Virus record (IMG/VR): IMGVR_UViG_3300010373_000114
Location: 1-27,909 of that record
Reading direction: 5' to 3' (one strand)
Length of the DNA: 27,909 bases
DNA from: a virus
Made by a program: the position numbers and the translations under genes. The notes below the pieces were generated by a model. It saw only the letters and a list, made by a program, of their open reading frames with translations, made no database searches and was not told the DNA's origin. Positions within the stretch are counted from its first letter, which is position 1. The number at the start of each line of letters is the position of its first letter. Below are positions 7,983 to 16,581 of the stretch, piece by piece.

Positions 7983-8393
7983 ATGGCTCTGAACCTTCAA
8001 AACTCCGACGCTGCGGCAAACGCCGGCTGCAACGCGCTCTGCGCGCTCGCCAACGGTGGATTCATCAAACTATACACCGGCAGCCAGCCCGTGAACGCGA
8101 ATACGGCTCTCGGTGCTCAAACGCTTCTCGCCACACTGCCACTCTCGGCGACGGCTTTTGCGAATGCCGTTGCTGGTGTGGCCACGGCCAACGCCATCAC
8201 CGCAGCCGCCGCGGTCGCAAGCGGCACCGCTACCTGGTTCCGCTGCTACAAATCGGACGGCACAAGCGTGGTGTTCGACGGCACCGTAGGAACTTCAGGT
8301 TGCAACATCAACATGAATTCCAACGTGATTTCGAGCGGCGCGACCGTCGGAGTATCCTCGTTCACCTTCACCCTCAACGAAGCCGGCAACTAA
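7983..8393 (+). CDS. Conserved phage structural protein of unknown role
   Basis: The 136-aa protein begins MALNLQNSDAAANAGCNAL and carries GGFIKLYTGSQPVNANTALG, GVATANAITAAAA and TATWFRCYKSDGT, then VGTSGCNINMN. I recognise this order from small proteins in the tail regions of many phages, but know no demonstrated function. The C-terminal half is strand-rich. An AAAGGAA site at 7969-7975 precedes the ATG. It may be a small decoration or fibre-attachment protein, which is inference from location only. Confidence 0.7.
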   Translation: MALNLQNSDAAANAGCNALCALANGGFIKLYTGSQPVNANTALGAQTLLATLPLSATAFANAVAGVATANAITAAAAVASGTATWFRCYKSDGTSVVFDGTVGTSGCNINMNSNVISSGATVGVSSFTFTLNEAGN

Positions 8394-8426
8394 GCCACTG
8401 CTCCGTAAGGCCACTTCGTATTCGCT

Positions 8427-9602
8427 ATGTCTACCCAAACCTGGAATACTCCCGGCACTTTTACCTGGACATGCCCTGCTAATGTCAGCAGCGTCCAGAT
8501 TGAGTGCTGGGGGCCGGGTGCGGACGGCGGAGAAGGGTCGGACCAAAGCCTCGGGGAGGATTTCCAGGGCGGTGGCGGCGGTGGCGGCGGCGGTTACGCC
8601 AAGGTTTTATCGTATGCTGTAACTCCTGGAACCAATTACACCGTAGTCGTAGGAGGCGTCGGCAACTTCGTCGATTCTTCCTTCGCGTCTACAGTTTGCA
8701 TCGGCGGCAAAGGCTCTCCCGGAACGGATTCATCTGGAACCGGATTTGTCAGCGGGGGCGCCGGCGGATCCGGCACTGGCGACGTCGTAGTAGCGGGCTC
8801 ACCCGGACAGGACACCAGCGTTGGGGCAGCCGGTGCCGGTGGAAACGGGGGCAACGGCGGGACCGGTGGAGGTCCTGGAGATCCTACCGCGAGTCCAACC
8901 GGAACCACTGGCTTTGGCAGCGATGGCACCACTCCGGGTGGTGGTGGTGGTGGTGGATACAGCGCCTTCGACCACATCGGCGGGCCGGGGTATCCAGGCG
9001 GGGCCGGGGCAACGGGCGCGGTTACCCTCACCTGGCAGGTATCGTTTATCGGGACCGGATCGGTTTCGGCTAACTGCTCTCTGTCCGGCTCCGGTACCCA
9101 ATCGCTTTCCGGCTCCGGCGCGGTCACATCGGTATCGTCTTTTTCCGCTACAGGTTCCCAATCCCTTATCGGGCGGGCCGACCCATCGGCAAGATTCTCT
9201 CTGTCGGCATCGGGTACGGAGACGTTCTCCAGTACTGCGGCCCTCAGTTCGTCGGCATCGCTATCCGGCTCGGGGATCAAGGTCGATAATATCGCCTCTG
9301 GGTCTGTGGCGACGTCTGCCCAGATCTCAGGCTCGGGAACTGAGGCGTTCACTGGAAGTGGCGGCCCGCGAGCGCTCGCATCAGTTTCCGCCACCGGCAC
9401 CGAATCCTATGCCGGATCGGCGGCGGCCACCGCTCTCGCGTCAGTTGCCGCAAATGCTTCTCAATCGGTATCCGGCGACGGCGTGGTGAGCGTTTCCTCC
9501 TCCACCTTAGGCGATTTCTGGATGATCCCGCCCCCGCCTCTTCCGCCACGCTGGAAGACATCGGCGTATTATCTCGGCCTTTTGACGTCGGAGTATAAAT
9601 GA
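8427..9602 (+). CDS. Glycine-rich fibre protein with 20-residue repeats
   Basis: The 391-aa protein has three parts. Residues 1-200 are a glycine-rich domain of the type seen in phage fibres and adhesins (WNTPGTFTWTCPANVSSVQI, GGGGGGGGGYAKV, then YTVVVGG). Residues 207-347 are seven degenerate repeats of about 20 residues, each opening with an aromatic or aliphatic residue plus Ser/Gly and closing with a SGSGTQS-like end. The last 30 residues are PPPPLPP followed by YYLGLLTSEYK. That end resembles the first conserved segment of the DUF2612 domain, whose remainder is the next gene in the -1 frame. The stop overlaps the next start (ATGA). It probably forms an adhesin or fibre attached near the baseplate periphery. 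Confidence 0.7.
   Translation: MSTQTWNTPGTFTWTCPANVSSVQIECWGPGADGGEGSDQSLGEDFQGGGGGGGGGYAKVLSYAVTPGTNYTVVVGGVGNFVDSSFASTVCIGGKGSPGTDSSGTGFVSGGAGGSGTGDVVVAGSPGQDTSVGAAGAGGNGGNGGTGGGPGDPTASPTGTTGFGSDGTTPGGGGGGGYSAFDHIGGPGYPGGAGATGAVTLTWQVSFIGTGSVSANCSLSGSGTQSLSGSGAVTSVSSFSATGSQSLIGRADPSARFSLSASGTETFSSTAALSSSASLSGSGIKVDNIASGSVATSAQISGSGTEAFTGSGGPRALASVSATGTESYAGSAAATALASVAANASQSVSGDGVVSVSSSTLGDFWMIPPPPLPPRWKTSAYYLGLLTSEYK
9045..9467 (+). repeat. Seven tandem 60-bp (20-residue) protein-level repeats
   Basis: Within the glycine-rich fibre gene, units start near 9045 and recur every 60 bases (one is 63). They are conserved at the protein level (unit ends SGSGTQS, SATGSQS, SASGTET, SGSGTEA, SATGTES) but diverged in DNA. 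A partial eighth unit follows. Confidence 0.7.
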
Positions 9603-10120
9603 GCGCTCCCAACATGACGGCGTGGCTGAGCGCGAATCTCGAACTCTACCAGGACATTCTTCTGTGCCTATCGGAATTCGAAGACGCGTTTGATCTGCCG
9701 ACCGCAGTAGGGCCGCAGCTCGATATCTTGGGAGCCATTGTCGGACAATCCCGTACGGTTCTGTTTCAGCCGAGCGGCGGCGTTAGCCCGGTGCTGGATG
9801 ACGACACCTACCGCCTGTTGTTGCAGGCGCGCATCGCCCAGAATCACTGGGATGGGAAAATCGCGAGCCTGTTGGCAATTTGGAGCGCTCTATTCCCCGG
9901 CGGCACGCTCGTTGTTGACGATCACCAGCAGGATATGACGGTGGATATCTTCGTGTCCGGGGCGTTCACGAGCATCATTCAGGATCTCATCTTGAACGGG
10001 TACATGCTCCCGCGCCCTCAGGGCGTGCTTTATAACTACTCGCTCGCGGATCTGCCCATGCTCGGGTTCGACCGGGACGACTCATTTGTCGCCGGGTTTG
10101 ACGGCGGACGTTTTGTGTGA
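9599..10120 (+). CDS. DUF2612-like tail/baseplate protein (possible N-terminal truncation)
   Basis: The 173-aa product contains the DUF2612-type core: MTAWLSANLELYQDI, then AFDLPTAVGPQLDILGAIVG, then DDTYRLLLQARIAQNHWDG and a strand-rich C-terminus ending GFDGGRFV. Such proteins sit after baseplate J, in the position of the P2 gpI protein, and are thought to help attach tail fibres. The family's usual opening motif ('YLxLxTSEy') is not in this frame. It is found at the end of the upstream gene, in the +1-relative frame. The ATG overlaps the upstream TGA as ATGA. A second methionine lies at residue 6. The protein could function with a separate N-terminal segment, or the split may be a frameshift mutation. 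Confidence 0.75.
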   Translation: MSAPNMTAWLSANLELYQDILLCLSEFEDAFDLPTAVGPQLDILGAIVGQSRTVLFQPSGGVSPVLDDDTYRLLLQARIAQNHWDGKIASLLAIWSALFPGGTLVVDDHQQDMTVDIFVSGAFTSIIQDLILNGYMLPRPQGVLYNYSLADLPMLGFDRDDSFVAGFDGGRFV

Positions 10121-10129
10121 GGGTAATTC

Positions 10130-11020
10130 ATGTCAGGAACTTCTAACATTCTGCAGTGGAATCCGGCCGGCGCGAACATGGAGCCGGACTCCACGTACGC
10201 CTCCGATACGCTGCGCTCCGGCGGAGCGACCACGGGTGCCATCTTCGGATCTCCGGTCGGCAATAAGCTTTTCTATCAAATATCCACGTTCTGCGCGGCT
10301 TTCGGGGCGATGATGGCGACGAAGGGATACGCGATCTCCGACGAGAGCTTGTCCGCGCTCACCGCTACGCTGATGAACGTCAAGACGTCGGCTGACTTCC
10401 CTTCGTCGATTCTGTCTATCGCGTACGCCACGTCAGTCACCTTCGACGCAACCGCCTCCGAAGGCTTTGACCTGATCCTGACGGGTAACGTATCAGCCTC
10501 AAGCCTGACGGGCACGAGTCCGGGGCAACTGCTCACCTTCGTCTTTGCGCAGGACGCCACGGGAAGCCGGACGTTCGCGTGGCCCACGAATATAAAGGCG
10601 CCAGGCACGGTATGCCCATTCGCCAGTTCGGTGAGTATCCAGGTTTTCAAGGTACGCGCCGGCGGGACGATCATTCCCGTCGCGCCGATGCTCTGGATAT
10701 CGGCGGCGGGGGCCATCATCCCACAGAGCGCGGCCGTGGTCGTTTCCGTGAATTCCAGCGGCACGGTCACCTCGGGATTTGCCGAGATCACCGAGAAGGT
10801 GGATGCGAGCGGCGGGGCCATCACCCGCACTCTGTACGCCGGGATAGCGGCGCATACCGGCCTGAAGGTGAACGTCAAAAAGATGGACAGCAGTATCAAT
10901 TCCGTGACGATCGCCGGTGCCGGCTCACAAGGTATCGACGGCTTCCCGAGCATCACTATTTTCCGGCAATCCGACTCCATTACGGTGCAATTCGACGGCG
11001 CGAACTGGATCATCATCTGA
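10130..11020 (+). CDS. Tail fibre protein
   Basis: The 296-aa protein starts MSGTSNILQWNPAGANMEPD and continues with TLRSGGATTGAIFGSPVGNK and FYQISTFCAAFGAMMATKGY. This N-terminal pattern is common in tail fibres of Mu-like and other temperate myophages. The middle (LILTGNVSASSLTG, then FVFAQDATGSRTFAWPTNIK) and the C-terminus (VNVKKMDSSINSVTIAG, then ITVQFDGANWIII) are recurrent phage fibre modules. There is no signal peptide, in contrast to genes further downstream. A GAGGGT site at the end of the previous gene supports the ATG at 10130. Confidence 0.75.
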   Translation: MSGTSNILQWNPAGANMEPDSTYASDTLRSGGATTGAIFGSPVGNKLFYQISTFCAAFGAMMATKGYAISDESLSALTATLMNVKTSADFPSSILSIAYATSVTFDATASEGFDLILTGNVSASSLTGTSPGQLLTFVFAQDATGSRTFAWPTNIKAPGTVCPFASSVSIQVFKVRAGGTIIPVAPMLWISAAGAIIPQSAAVVVSVNSSGTVTSGFAEITEKVDASGGAITRTLYAGIAAHTGLKVNVKKMDSSINSVTIAGAGSQGIDGFPSITIFRQSDSITVQFDGANWIII

Positions 11021-11027
11021 GGTCTAA

Positions 11028-11702
11028 ATGAGCTTTCTCGGCGGCAGAATTCAAAAGCAGCAAGTCTTCACGGGCAGCGGCACGTTCTTGCTGTCGGCTC
11101 TACTGCAGCAGGCTGGAGGATGGGTGACCGTTCTCGCGGCCGGCGGAGGCGGTGGTGGCGGTGGCAACTTCGGTGGTGGCGGCGGCGGCGGGCAAGTCAT
11201 TGAGCGCGTGGTTCAGGTATCGGGGTCCTCGGTTGCCGTTACGATCGGTGGCGGCGGCTCCGGCGGCGCCAATGGCCTGCCCGGCAATCCCGGCGGACAG
11301 ACCTCCTTCGGTCCATACGTCACGGTTACGGGCGGGCGCGGCGGGGACGCCTCCGGCAACGGCGGAAACTGCGGCGACGGCAGCGGTGGCGGTTTTGGAA
11401 GCACTGCTGCGGGCGCTGGCGGAGGCGGAGCGGGCGGCGCCGGCGGCAACGCGCAAGTTGGGTCTGGCTTCGGCTCAATATCCGGTGGCGGCGGGATTGG
11501 ACTGAAAGGATTCGGCGGCGGTGGCGGCGGTGGTGGAACCCCAGGCCCGGGAAGTTGCGGAGGCGGAACGGGGGCGAGCGGGACATTACCGCCAACAGGC
11601 GCTACCGCCAATAGCGGATCTGGCGGCGGTGGAGCGAACCCAACGTACAACACAGGCGGAAACGGTGGCAGTGGCGTCGTGATCGTGACGTGGTGGGAAT
11701 AA
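11028..11702 (+). CDS. Glycine-rich fibre/adhesin protein
   Basis: The 224-aa product is extremely Gly-rich, with runs of eight and seven glycines near residues 38-58 and many GGG and GGGG blocks to residue 215. It opens with QQVFTGSGTFLLSALLQQAG and WVTVLAAGG and ends VVIVTWWE. The start and end strands with Gly loops between them match the glycine-rich domain also present in the gene at 8427. Such domains are found at the tips of phage fibres and in bacterial surface proteins. It lies seven bases after the fibre gene and one base before the next start. Confidence 0.65.
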   Translation: MSFLGGRIQKQQVFTGSGTFLLSALLQQAGGWVTVLAAGGGGGGGGNFGGGGGGGQVIERVVQVSGSSVAVTIGGGGSGGANGLPGNPGGQTSFGPYVTVTGGRGGDASGNGGNCGDGSGGGFGSTAAGAGGGGAGGAGGNAQVGSGFGSISGGGGIGLKGFGGGGGGGGTPGPGSCGGGTGASGTLPPTGATANSGSGGGGANPTYNTGGNGGSGVVIVTWWE

Positions 11703-11703
11703 T

Positions 11704-12156
11704 ATGGCTCAACAGACCTTTGCAATCGTGACGGGCGGGCGCGTCGCGAATATCATCTCAGCGGAGCCGGACGTGGCGGCGCAGAGCTTTCCGCAGGCCG
11801 TCCGAATTGACAACCTGAATCCGATACCGGGAGTGGGATGGACGTACTCGGCAGGAGTGTTCGCATCGCCGTACTCTACCGCTCCGCAGCCGTTTCCAAC
11901 GGTGTTCTCTAAATTCGGGTTCCGGTCTCTGTTCACGCTTTCAGAGCTAATGGGAATCGACAACTACGCCAGTAACCAAACCCTCACCGACGATCAGCGG
12001 GCGACACTGAACACCATCACAAAGAACTTCGATGTTTCTGAATCGATCGACGTCACCGATCCCGCAACACAGTTCGGAGTGAACTATCTCGCGTCCGCTG
12101 GGCTGATCAGTGATACGAGAGCCGCTATCGTCCTCAGAGGACAAGGCCCCAGCTAA
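11704..12156 (+). CDS. Small tail-fibre-associated protein, function unknown
   Basis: The 150-aa protein starts MAQQTFAIVTGGRVANIISA and has GVGWTYSAGVFASPY near residues 42-56, a layout seen in small proteins encoded next to phage tail fibre genes. The C-terminal half is helical (TLSELMGIDNYASNQTLTD and ALITD-like segments). It could be a fibre-assembly or tail-tip protein, but no diagnostic motif is visible. It ends the block of cytoplasmic-type tail genes. The next gene starts 25 bases on and has a signal peptide. Confidence 0.55.
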   Translation: MAQQTFAIVTGGRVANIISAEPDVAAQSFPQAVRIDNLNPIPGVGWTYSAGVFASPYSTAPQPFPTVFSKFGFRSLFTLSELMGIDNYASNQTLTDDQRATLNTITKNFDVSESIDVTDPATQFGVNYLASAGLISDTRAAIVLRGQGPS

Positions 12157-12180
12157 AGAGCAAAAGGAAGGCCTGTAGAA

Positions 12181-15100
12181 ATGAAAAGAATCCTATCTCT
12201 TGTAATCACCGCTGCGTGCACGCTGCCGGTCCTTGCGCAGCAGCCTCCGACGATTGTTCGGGGCGTGCAGACGTACCAGGAAAGTAAAGCTCCCGCCACT
12301 CCGCCTAGCCCCGGATACGGGAACGTATGGTTCGACGCGCAGGCGCACAAGTATTACGCGCAGAATTCCGATGGCACGATATCGCAGCCCGTTGCGGATG
12401 TTTCCGCGCTGCCTGCGACTTGCGCCATTGGCGACTTGGCCTTTCTGACCACGGGAAGCGTCGGGCTGAACGCCTGCACGGCACTCAATACATGGACAGC
12501 CGTAGGGATTGGAGCTGGAGGTGGTGCCAGTGGCCAATACTCTACAGCTTCGGCCTCGTACGCCGCGGGCACATACTACTTCGCTCCGGGCGGCGGGTTG
12601 GCGGCAAATTCCACCCGCACTAATGTTCAGGCCGTTCAGGGAGGCGCTGGCGCGATCAGCAACTTTGCCGCTACGGTAGTTCCTGCTCTTGGAGCCGGCG
12701 TCACCGCAGCATTCACTTGGTTCGATGGCCCCACAGGCCAGAGCGTGACGTGCACGGTAGCGGCGTTGGCTCAATCCTGTTCGGATACCTCGCACAACTT
12801 CAGTTACGCGGCCGGCGACTCCCTCTCTGTGCAGATGGTGGTCGCGGGGGGGTCCTTCTCCGGAACGGTAGCGATGTCTTGGGCCACTGGACAGGTAGGG
12901 CCGACTGGACCAGCCGGTCCAACTGGTCCAACTGGATCTACGGGCCCGACAGGCCAGACTGGACCAGCAGGGCCTACCGGTGCCACCGGACCAGCGGGAG
13001 CGACCGGACCTACCGGAGCGACCGGACCTACCGGAGCAACCGGTCCGTCCGGCCTTCTCTCCGGCACGCTCGCCGCGATTCCCGCGACTTGTGCGGCTGG
13101 CGCGTCCCTATACCAAGCCACGGATCAACCGACAGGCCTTCAGGTTTACGCCTGCACATCGACGAATACATGGACCCGCGCAGCGTATTCTCAAGGGTCT
13201 TCGAATCCCGGCGCCTGCTCTGTAGGGCAAATCTATTTCAATACGACGGCGCTTGCTGGCTCGAACCTTTATCTCTGCACAAGCAGCAATACATGGACGC
13301 AGGTGAGCGGAAGCGGCGGTGGTGGTGGTTCGGGAGCATCCGGCATCGCCTCCGCAAACTTCAGCATCGGCGCGACATCCGTCACAATCACACACAACTT
13401 CGGCACGCTGAGCTACGCCGTGTATTGCACCGACAACGCGGGGAATTCGTACGCGGGCAATGCCGTCAATGGGACGAACTCCGTAACGATCACCTTTGGC
13501 GGCGCGACTGCGGTAGCAGGGCAATGTACCGCAGTAGGCGGGACGGGCTTTGCCGGATCGTTCAATGTTACGAGTCTCCCGGCCAGTCCATCCACGGGTA
13601 CGCTCGCGGTCGCCATTGACGCCAATCCAAATTGCACGACTGGCGGAGGATCGGGCACTCCCGCCATCTGCCGATATTCCGGTTCAGCCTGGCAGACGAT
13701 CAGTGGAGGAGGTGGGGGAGGCGGGCTCGCGGACCCAGGTAGCAATGGAATCATCAAGCGCACGGCGCTGAATACGACGGCTCCGGCTGTGGCCGGAACT
13801 GACTATCAAGTTCCGCTGAATATCTCCCTAAATGGAGACGGAACAAACACCGCCACGAAGTCTGTTACGTGGGCATCCGCCTACAAACCGACCTTCAACG
13901 GAGGAGCAACCACCACTTGCGATCTGAGCCAATCGAACCTCTGTGAAGTGGACTTCGGCGCGGGTAACACCACGCTCGCGTTTGCGAATCCGCACGGCAG
14001 CGGGCCATATTGGCTGCGCTCCTGTCAGGACAGTGTTGGCGGCAGAACGTACACGTTCGCCGGCGCGATGAAAGGTTTCGTGCAGCCTGACCCGGCAGCG
14101 GGTACCAGCAATTGCACAGAGCAACCGTTTACGTTCGACGGCACGAACTATCAGGGTGGAACTTCGGCTGTCCCAACGAGCGCTTGGCACGGCGTAAGTG
14201 CCCCCGAGGGCAGCGCTCCTACGGCGACATCCGGCTCCGACATCATCTACGGCGATTCCGCTGCGCACCGCTTCAAGATGACGAATAACGGCGGGACGGC
14301 GGTGCAGGTAGTTGGCTCTGGAGCCGATATCAACACTTCTGATCAGGTGACATCGACGCACCTCTCTGCTGGCTTGCCGCGAGCGCAAGGCGGCCTGAAT
14401 TCCGCGAGCCCCGGCACGGGAATTTTGAGGGACGGAACTACGCCGACAGCCTCTGAGTTGAGCGGGGACGCGACTACATCCGGGTCAAATTCCGTAACCG
14501 TGGCAAAGGTCAACGGGACGAGTGTCCCCACGAATTCCGTAGCGGATCAGTTCCTTGGAACTACAGCATCGGCAACCGGAGCGTGGGCGTCGATGCCGAA
14601 TTGCGGGGATAGCTCCCACGCACTGGCGTACAACACTTCGACCCATGCTTTCAGTTGTCAGAGCGTAACGGGCGGGACCAGTTCTCCACCAAACTTCCCG
14701 GTCAACCCCCAGACTACCACCTACACTGCAACAGCAGCCGACTTCACGAATTGCAAGGTAATTTCAGTAGCGTCTGGGACTTTTACCGTGACGCTTGTAG
14801 CGAGTGGCTCTCAGCCATCCAACGGCCAATGCGTCTGGGTCGTGAACTACGGGTCGGGCGTTGTCACGCTCGCAAGAAACGGGCAAAATATCAATGGCGC
14901 AGCGGCCAACTTGACGTTGCCAGCGGGGTCGGCGTCTGCTCCCACCGGGGCGTTCGTTGTCTCGGATGGGACAAACTACTTCACGCAGCCGTTTGGAAGC
15001 GGCGTCACAGCCACAGTACAGCACGCCATTCCCTTCGTAATAGACGGCGGCGGCTCGGCCATCACAACGGGCGCGCTGAAGGATTTCCCAACGGCGGCAT

Positions 15101-15366
15101 TCTCCTGCACCATCAACCGAATTGACATCTCGGCGGATCAGGCGGGCTCAATCACGATCGATATTTGGAAGGCGGCGGGTGCGATCCCGACATCGGCCAA
15201 CAAGATTTCCGCATCGGCACCGCTGACTCTTTCTTCCGCGCAGTTGAATCAGAACGGCTCGCTGACGGGCTGGACTACCTCAGTAAGCGTCGGTGACGTA
15301 TTCGGGTTCAACGTGGCGACAGCCAGCACGGTAACCCATGTGGTCGGCCAGATCTGGTGCCAGTAA
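12181..15366 (+). CDS. Exported fibre-like protein with collagen-like segment
   Basis: The 1061-aa product opens with a clear Sec signal peptide: KR, a hydrophobic core, then VLA|QQ with likely cleavage after residue 19. A fibre-type motif follows ([20 protein letters not shown], then NSDGTISQ). Three copies of a CxxG...NTWT module lie near residues 77-110, 300-340 and 342-380. Residues 240-290 are 17 collagen-like G-X-Y triplets rich in GPT and GAT. Residues about 715-830 hold fibre-type segments ([33 protein letters not shown]). The C-terminal domain, 948-1061 ([40 protein letters not shown]), recurs at the ends of phage tail proteins. I count about 22 Cys in the mature part. An AAGGA site precedes the ATG. 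The domains say phage fibre and the N-terminus says export. Confidence 0.7.
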   Translation: MKRILSLVITAACTLPVLAQQPPTIVRGVQTYQESKAPATPPSPGYGNVWFDAQAHKYYAQNSDGTISQPVADVSALPATCAIGDLAFLTTGSVGLNACTALNTWTAVGIGAGGGASGQYSTASASYAAGTYYFAPGGGLAANSTRTNVQAVQGGAGAISNFAATVVPALGAGVTAAFTWFDGPTGQSVTCTVAALAQSCSDTSHNFSYAAGDSLSVQMVVAGGSFSGTVAMSWATGQVGPTGPAGPTGPTGSTGPTGQTGPAGPTGATGPAGATGPTGATGPTGATGPSGLLSGTLAAIPATCAAGASLYQATDQPTGLQVYACTSTNTWTRAAYSQGSSNPGACSVGQIYFNTTALAGSNLYLCTSSNTWTQVSGSGGGGGSGASGIASANFSIGATSVTITHNFGTLSYAVYCTDNAGNSYAGNAVNGTNSVTITFGGATAVAGQCTAVGGTGFAGSFNVTSLPASPSTGTLAVAIDANPNCTTGGGSGTPAICRYSGSAWQTISGGGGGGGLADPGSNGIIKRTALNTTAPAVAGTDYQVPLNISLNGDGTNTATKSVTWASAYKPTFNGGATTTCDLSQSNLCEVDFGAGNTTLAFANPHGSGPYWLRSCQDSVGGRTYTFAGAMKGFVQPDPAAGTSNCTEQPFTFDGTNYQGGTSAVPTSAWHGVSAPEGSAPTATSGSDIIYGDSAAHRFKMTNNGGTAVQVVGSGADINTSDQVTSTHLSAGLPRAQGGLNSASPGTGILRDGTTPTASELSGDATTSGSNSVTVAKVNGTSVPTNSVADQFLGTTASATGAWASMPNCGDSSHALAYNTSTHAFSCQSVTGGTSSPPNFPVNPQTTTYTATAADFTNCKVISVASGTFTVTLVASGSQPSNGQCVWVVNYGSGVVTLARNGQNINGAAANLTLPAGSASAPTGAFVVSDGTNYFTQPFGSGVTATVQHAIPFVIDGGGSAITTGALKDFPTAAFSCTINRIDISADQAGSITIDIWKAAGAIPTSANKISASAPLTLSSAQLNQNGSLTGWTTSVSVGDVFGFNVATASTVTHVVGQIWCQ
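12898..13050 (+). repeat. Collagen-like G-X-Y repeat region
   Basis: Seventeen consecutive Gly-X-Y codon triplets (GPT, GPA, GST, GQT, GAT, GPS) interrupt the exported fibre gene. At the DNA level an 18-base unit (accggagcgaccggacct) is repeated almost exactly near 13005-13045, which suggests recent slippage or recombination. The segment would form a trimeric triple-helix stalk. Confidence 0.85.
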
Positions 15367-15371
15367 GGAGG
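15364..15371 (+). promoter_or_regulatory. Strong ribosome-binding site overlapping a stop codon
   Basis: TAAGGAGG contains both the stop codon of the 1061-aa gene (15364-15366) and a full Shine-Dalgarno sequence for the ATG at 15376, with a 4-base spacer. It is the strongest site in the cassette and supports coupled translation. Confidence 0.8.
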
Positions 15372-15375
15372 CTTC

Positions 15376-16581
15376 ATGAAGAAACTTCTGTCTCTTTCTC
15401 TCGTTGCGCTGACGCTATTAGCCGTCGATGTGAACCGCATCCGGTTTGGATCGCCGGTGGAGGTCGGTACCGACAACTCTAGCCCCACCTTAACTGCCGT
15501 AAGCCTGAACAGCTCTACCACATTTCTGGCGTGGGTTTTCCCCGCTCCAAAGAGTGAAACGATTACTTCGTTCCTAATCCGCCAGTCCAGCGTGACGGGC
15601 ACGCAACCGCAGTACCGCGTGTCTCTGCAAACCGTGGATGCCAGCGGCAACGCGAGCGGGACCATCCTAGCGGCCGGCGCATACACCTCCGCGGGGAGCG
15701 GCGCCAACAATCTGTTCCAGACCATCTCGACACTCTTCGATGCTTCTGGTACATCGCTGCCGAGCGGAATCGCCGTCACGCGCGGCACATACTACGCGCT
15801 TGTGATCGATCCGTGTCCAAACTCCACGGCTCCATGCTCTGGCGCGGCCACTCCAGATGCAAGCGACTTCACGGCGTTTACCTCGGTGGTTACTGGCATC
15901 AATTCTGGCGCGACAGTCGGTCAGTCACCGTACTCCGAAACGTGGAATGGAACGACGTGGACCAAGAATACGAGCCAACCGGTGTACGGGTATCGGACAT
16001 CGGCCTCCACGACGCGCGGAGTCCCGATCCAGTCTATCCAGTCAACCACCACGAACCAAGGAGCCGAAACCGGCATCTTGCTCAATCTGCCAACCGGTTT
16101 CTGCTCTACCTTCCAAGTGGCCGGCATCCACTTTTGGGGCACGGCGGCGGTTGCGGCCAAGACGATGGACCTCACCGTGTACAACGGGACTACGGTAGTC
16201 GGGGCCACTACGGCTATCGACTCCGATTACGTGCGCACGCCGGGATCTTTTGCGGCGGAGCTTTGGTACTTCTCTGATACCACTCTGCCGACGCTAAATT
16301 GCGGGACTACTTACCGCATCGGGATAGCCCCAGCCGGCGGAGGCAGCGAAGCATTTTTCGTTCGCGCTCTGAACTTCCCGACTGCCCAAGACCGGCTGGC
16401 ATTCCCCGGCGGTGACTGGTTTGCCTACACGAGCCGCACGGGATGCACGGGAGCTTGCCCTGGAAATACCACGGCGTGGACCGATGACACGACCACGCGG
16501 CCAGTGCTCAATCTGATATTCGCCGACATCACTCCGCCGGCCGGGTCTGGAGGACAGCGCTCTTATGCGACGATTCGTTAG
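15376..16581 (+). CDS. Exported beta-rich protein, probable fibre or surface protein
   Basis: The 401-aa protein starts MKKLLSLSLVALTLLAVDV, a signal-like sequence with two lysines and a hydrophobic core. The cleavage site is not a clean A-x-A, so this is the weakest signal of the six. The rest is strand-rich with two related halves: residues about 45-140 (TFLAWVFPAPKSETITSFLI, YRVSLQTVDASGN) and about 230-330 (FQVAGIHFWGTAAV, MDLTVYNGTTVVG, YRIGIAPAGG). Both look like jelly-roll or carbohydrate-binding-type sandwiches that recur in phage tail proteins. No catalytic motif is visible. It has six Cys. The last 17 bases overlap the phosphoesterase gene. Confidence 0.6.
   Translation: MKKLLSLSLVALTLLAVDVNRIRFGSPVEVGTDNSSPTLTAVSLNSSTTFLAWVFPAPKSETITSFLIRQSSVTGTQPQYRVSLQTVDASGNASGTILAAGAYTSAGSGANNLFQTISTLFDASGTSLPSGIAVTRGTYYALVIDPCPNSTAPCSGAATPDASDFTAFTSVVTGINSGATVGQSPYSETWNGTTWTKNTSQPVYGYRTSASTTRGVPIQSIQSTTTNQGAETGILLNLPTGFCSTFQVAGIHFWGTAAVAAKTMDLTVYNGTTVVGATTAIDSDYVRTPGSFAAELWYFSDTTLPTLNCGTTYRIGIAPAGGGSEAFFVRALNFPTAQDRLAFPGGDWFAYTSRTGCTGACPGNTTAWTDDTTTRPVLNLIFADITPPAGSGGQRSYATIR

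Noticed and set aside
8636-9400. Long minus-strand open frame (254 codons) opposite the glycine-rich fibre gene
   Set aside because: It is the Pro-rich antisense shadow of Gly codons, with no ribosome-binding site and no recognisable domain. The frames opposite the second glycine-rich gene (11213-11725) are the same.
9594-9602. A -1 slippery site at TATAAATGA joining the fibre and DUF2612-like genes
   Set aside because: The bases do not fit the X XXY YYZ rule. Slipping tRNA-Lys back by one base would pair it with TAA. The ATGA overlap makes termination-reinitiation the simpler reading.
10276-11016. Minus-strand open frame of 246 codons opposite the tail fibre gene
   Set aside because: The plus-strand frame encodes clear fibre modules, while this one has no ribosome-binding site or recognisable motif and only mirrors the codon bias.
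12898-13050. CRISPR-like periodic repeat
   Set aside because: The period is 9 or 18 bases, in frame, and encodes G-X-Y triplets. There are no unique spacers.
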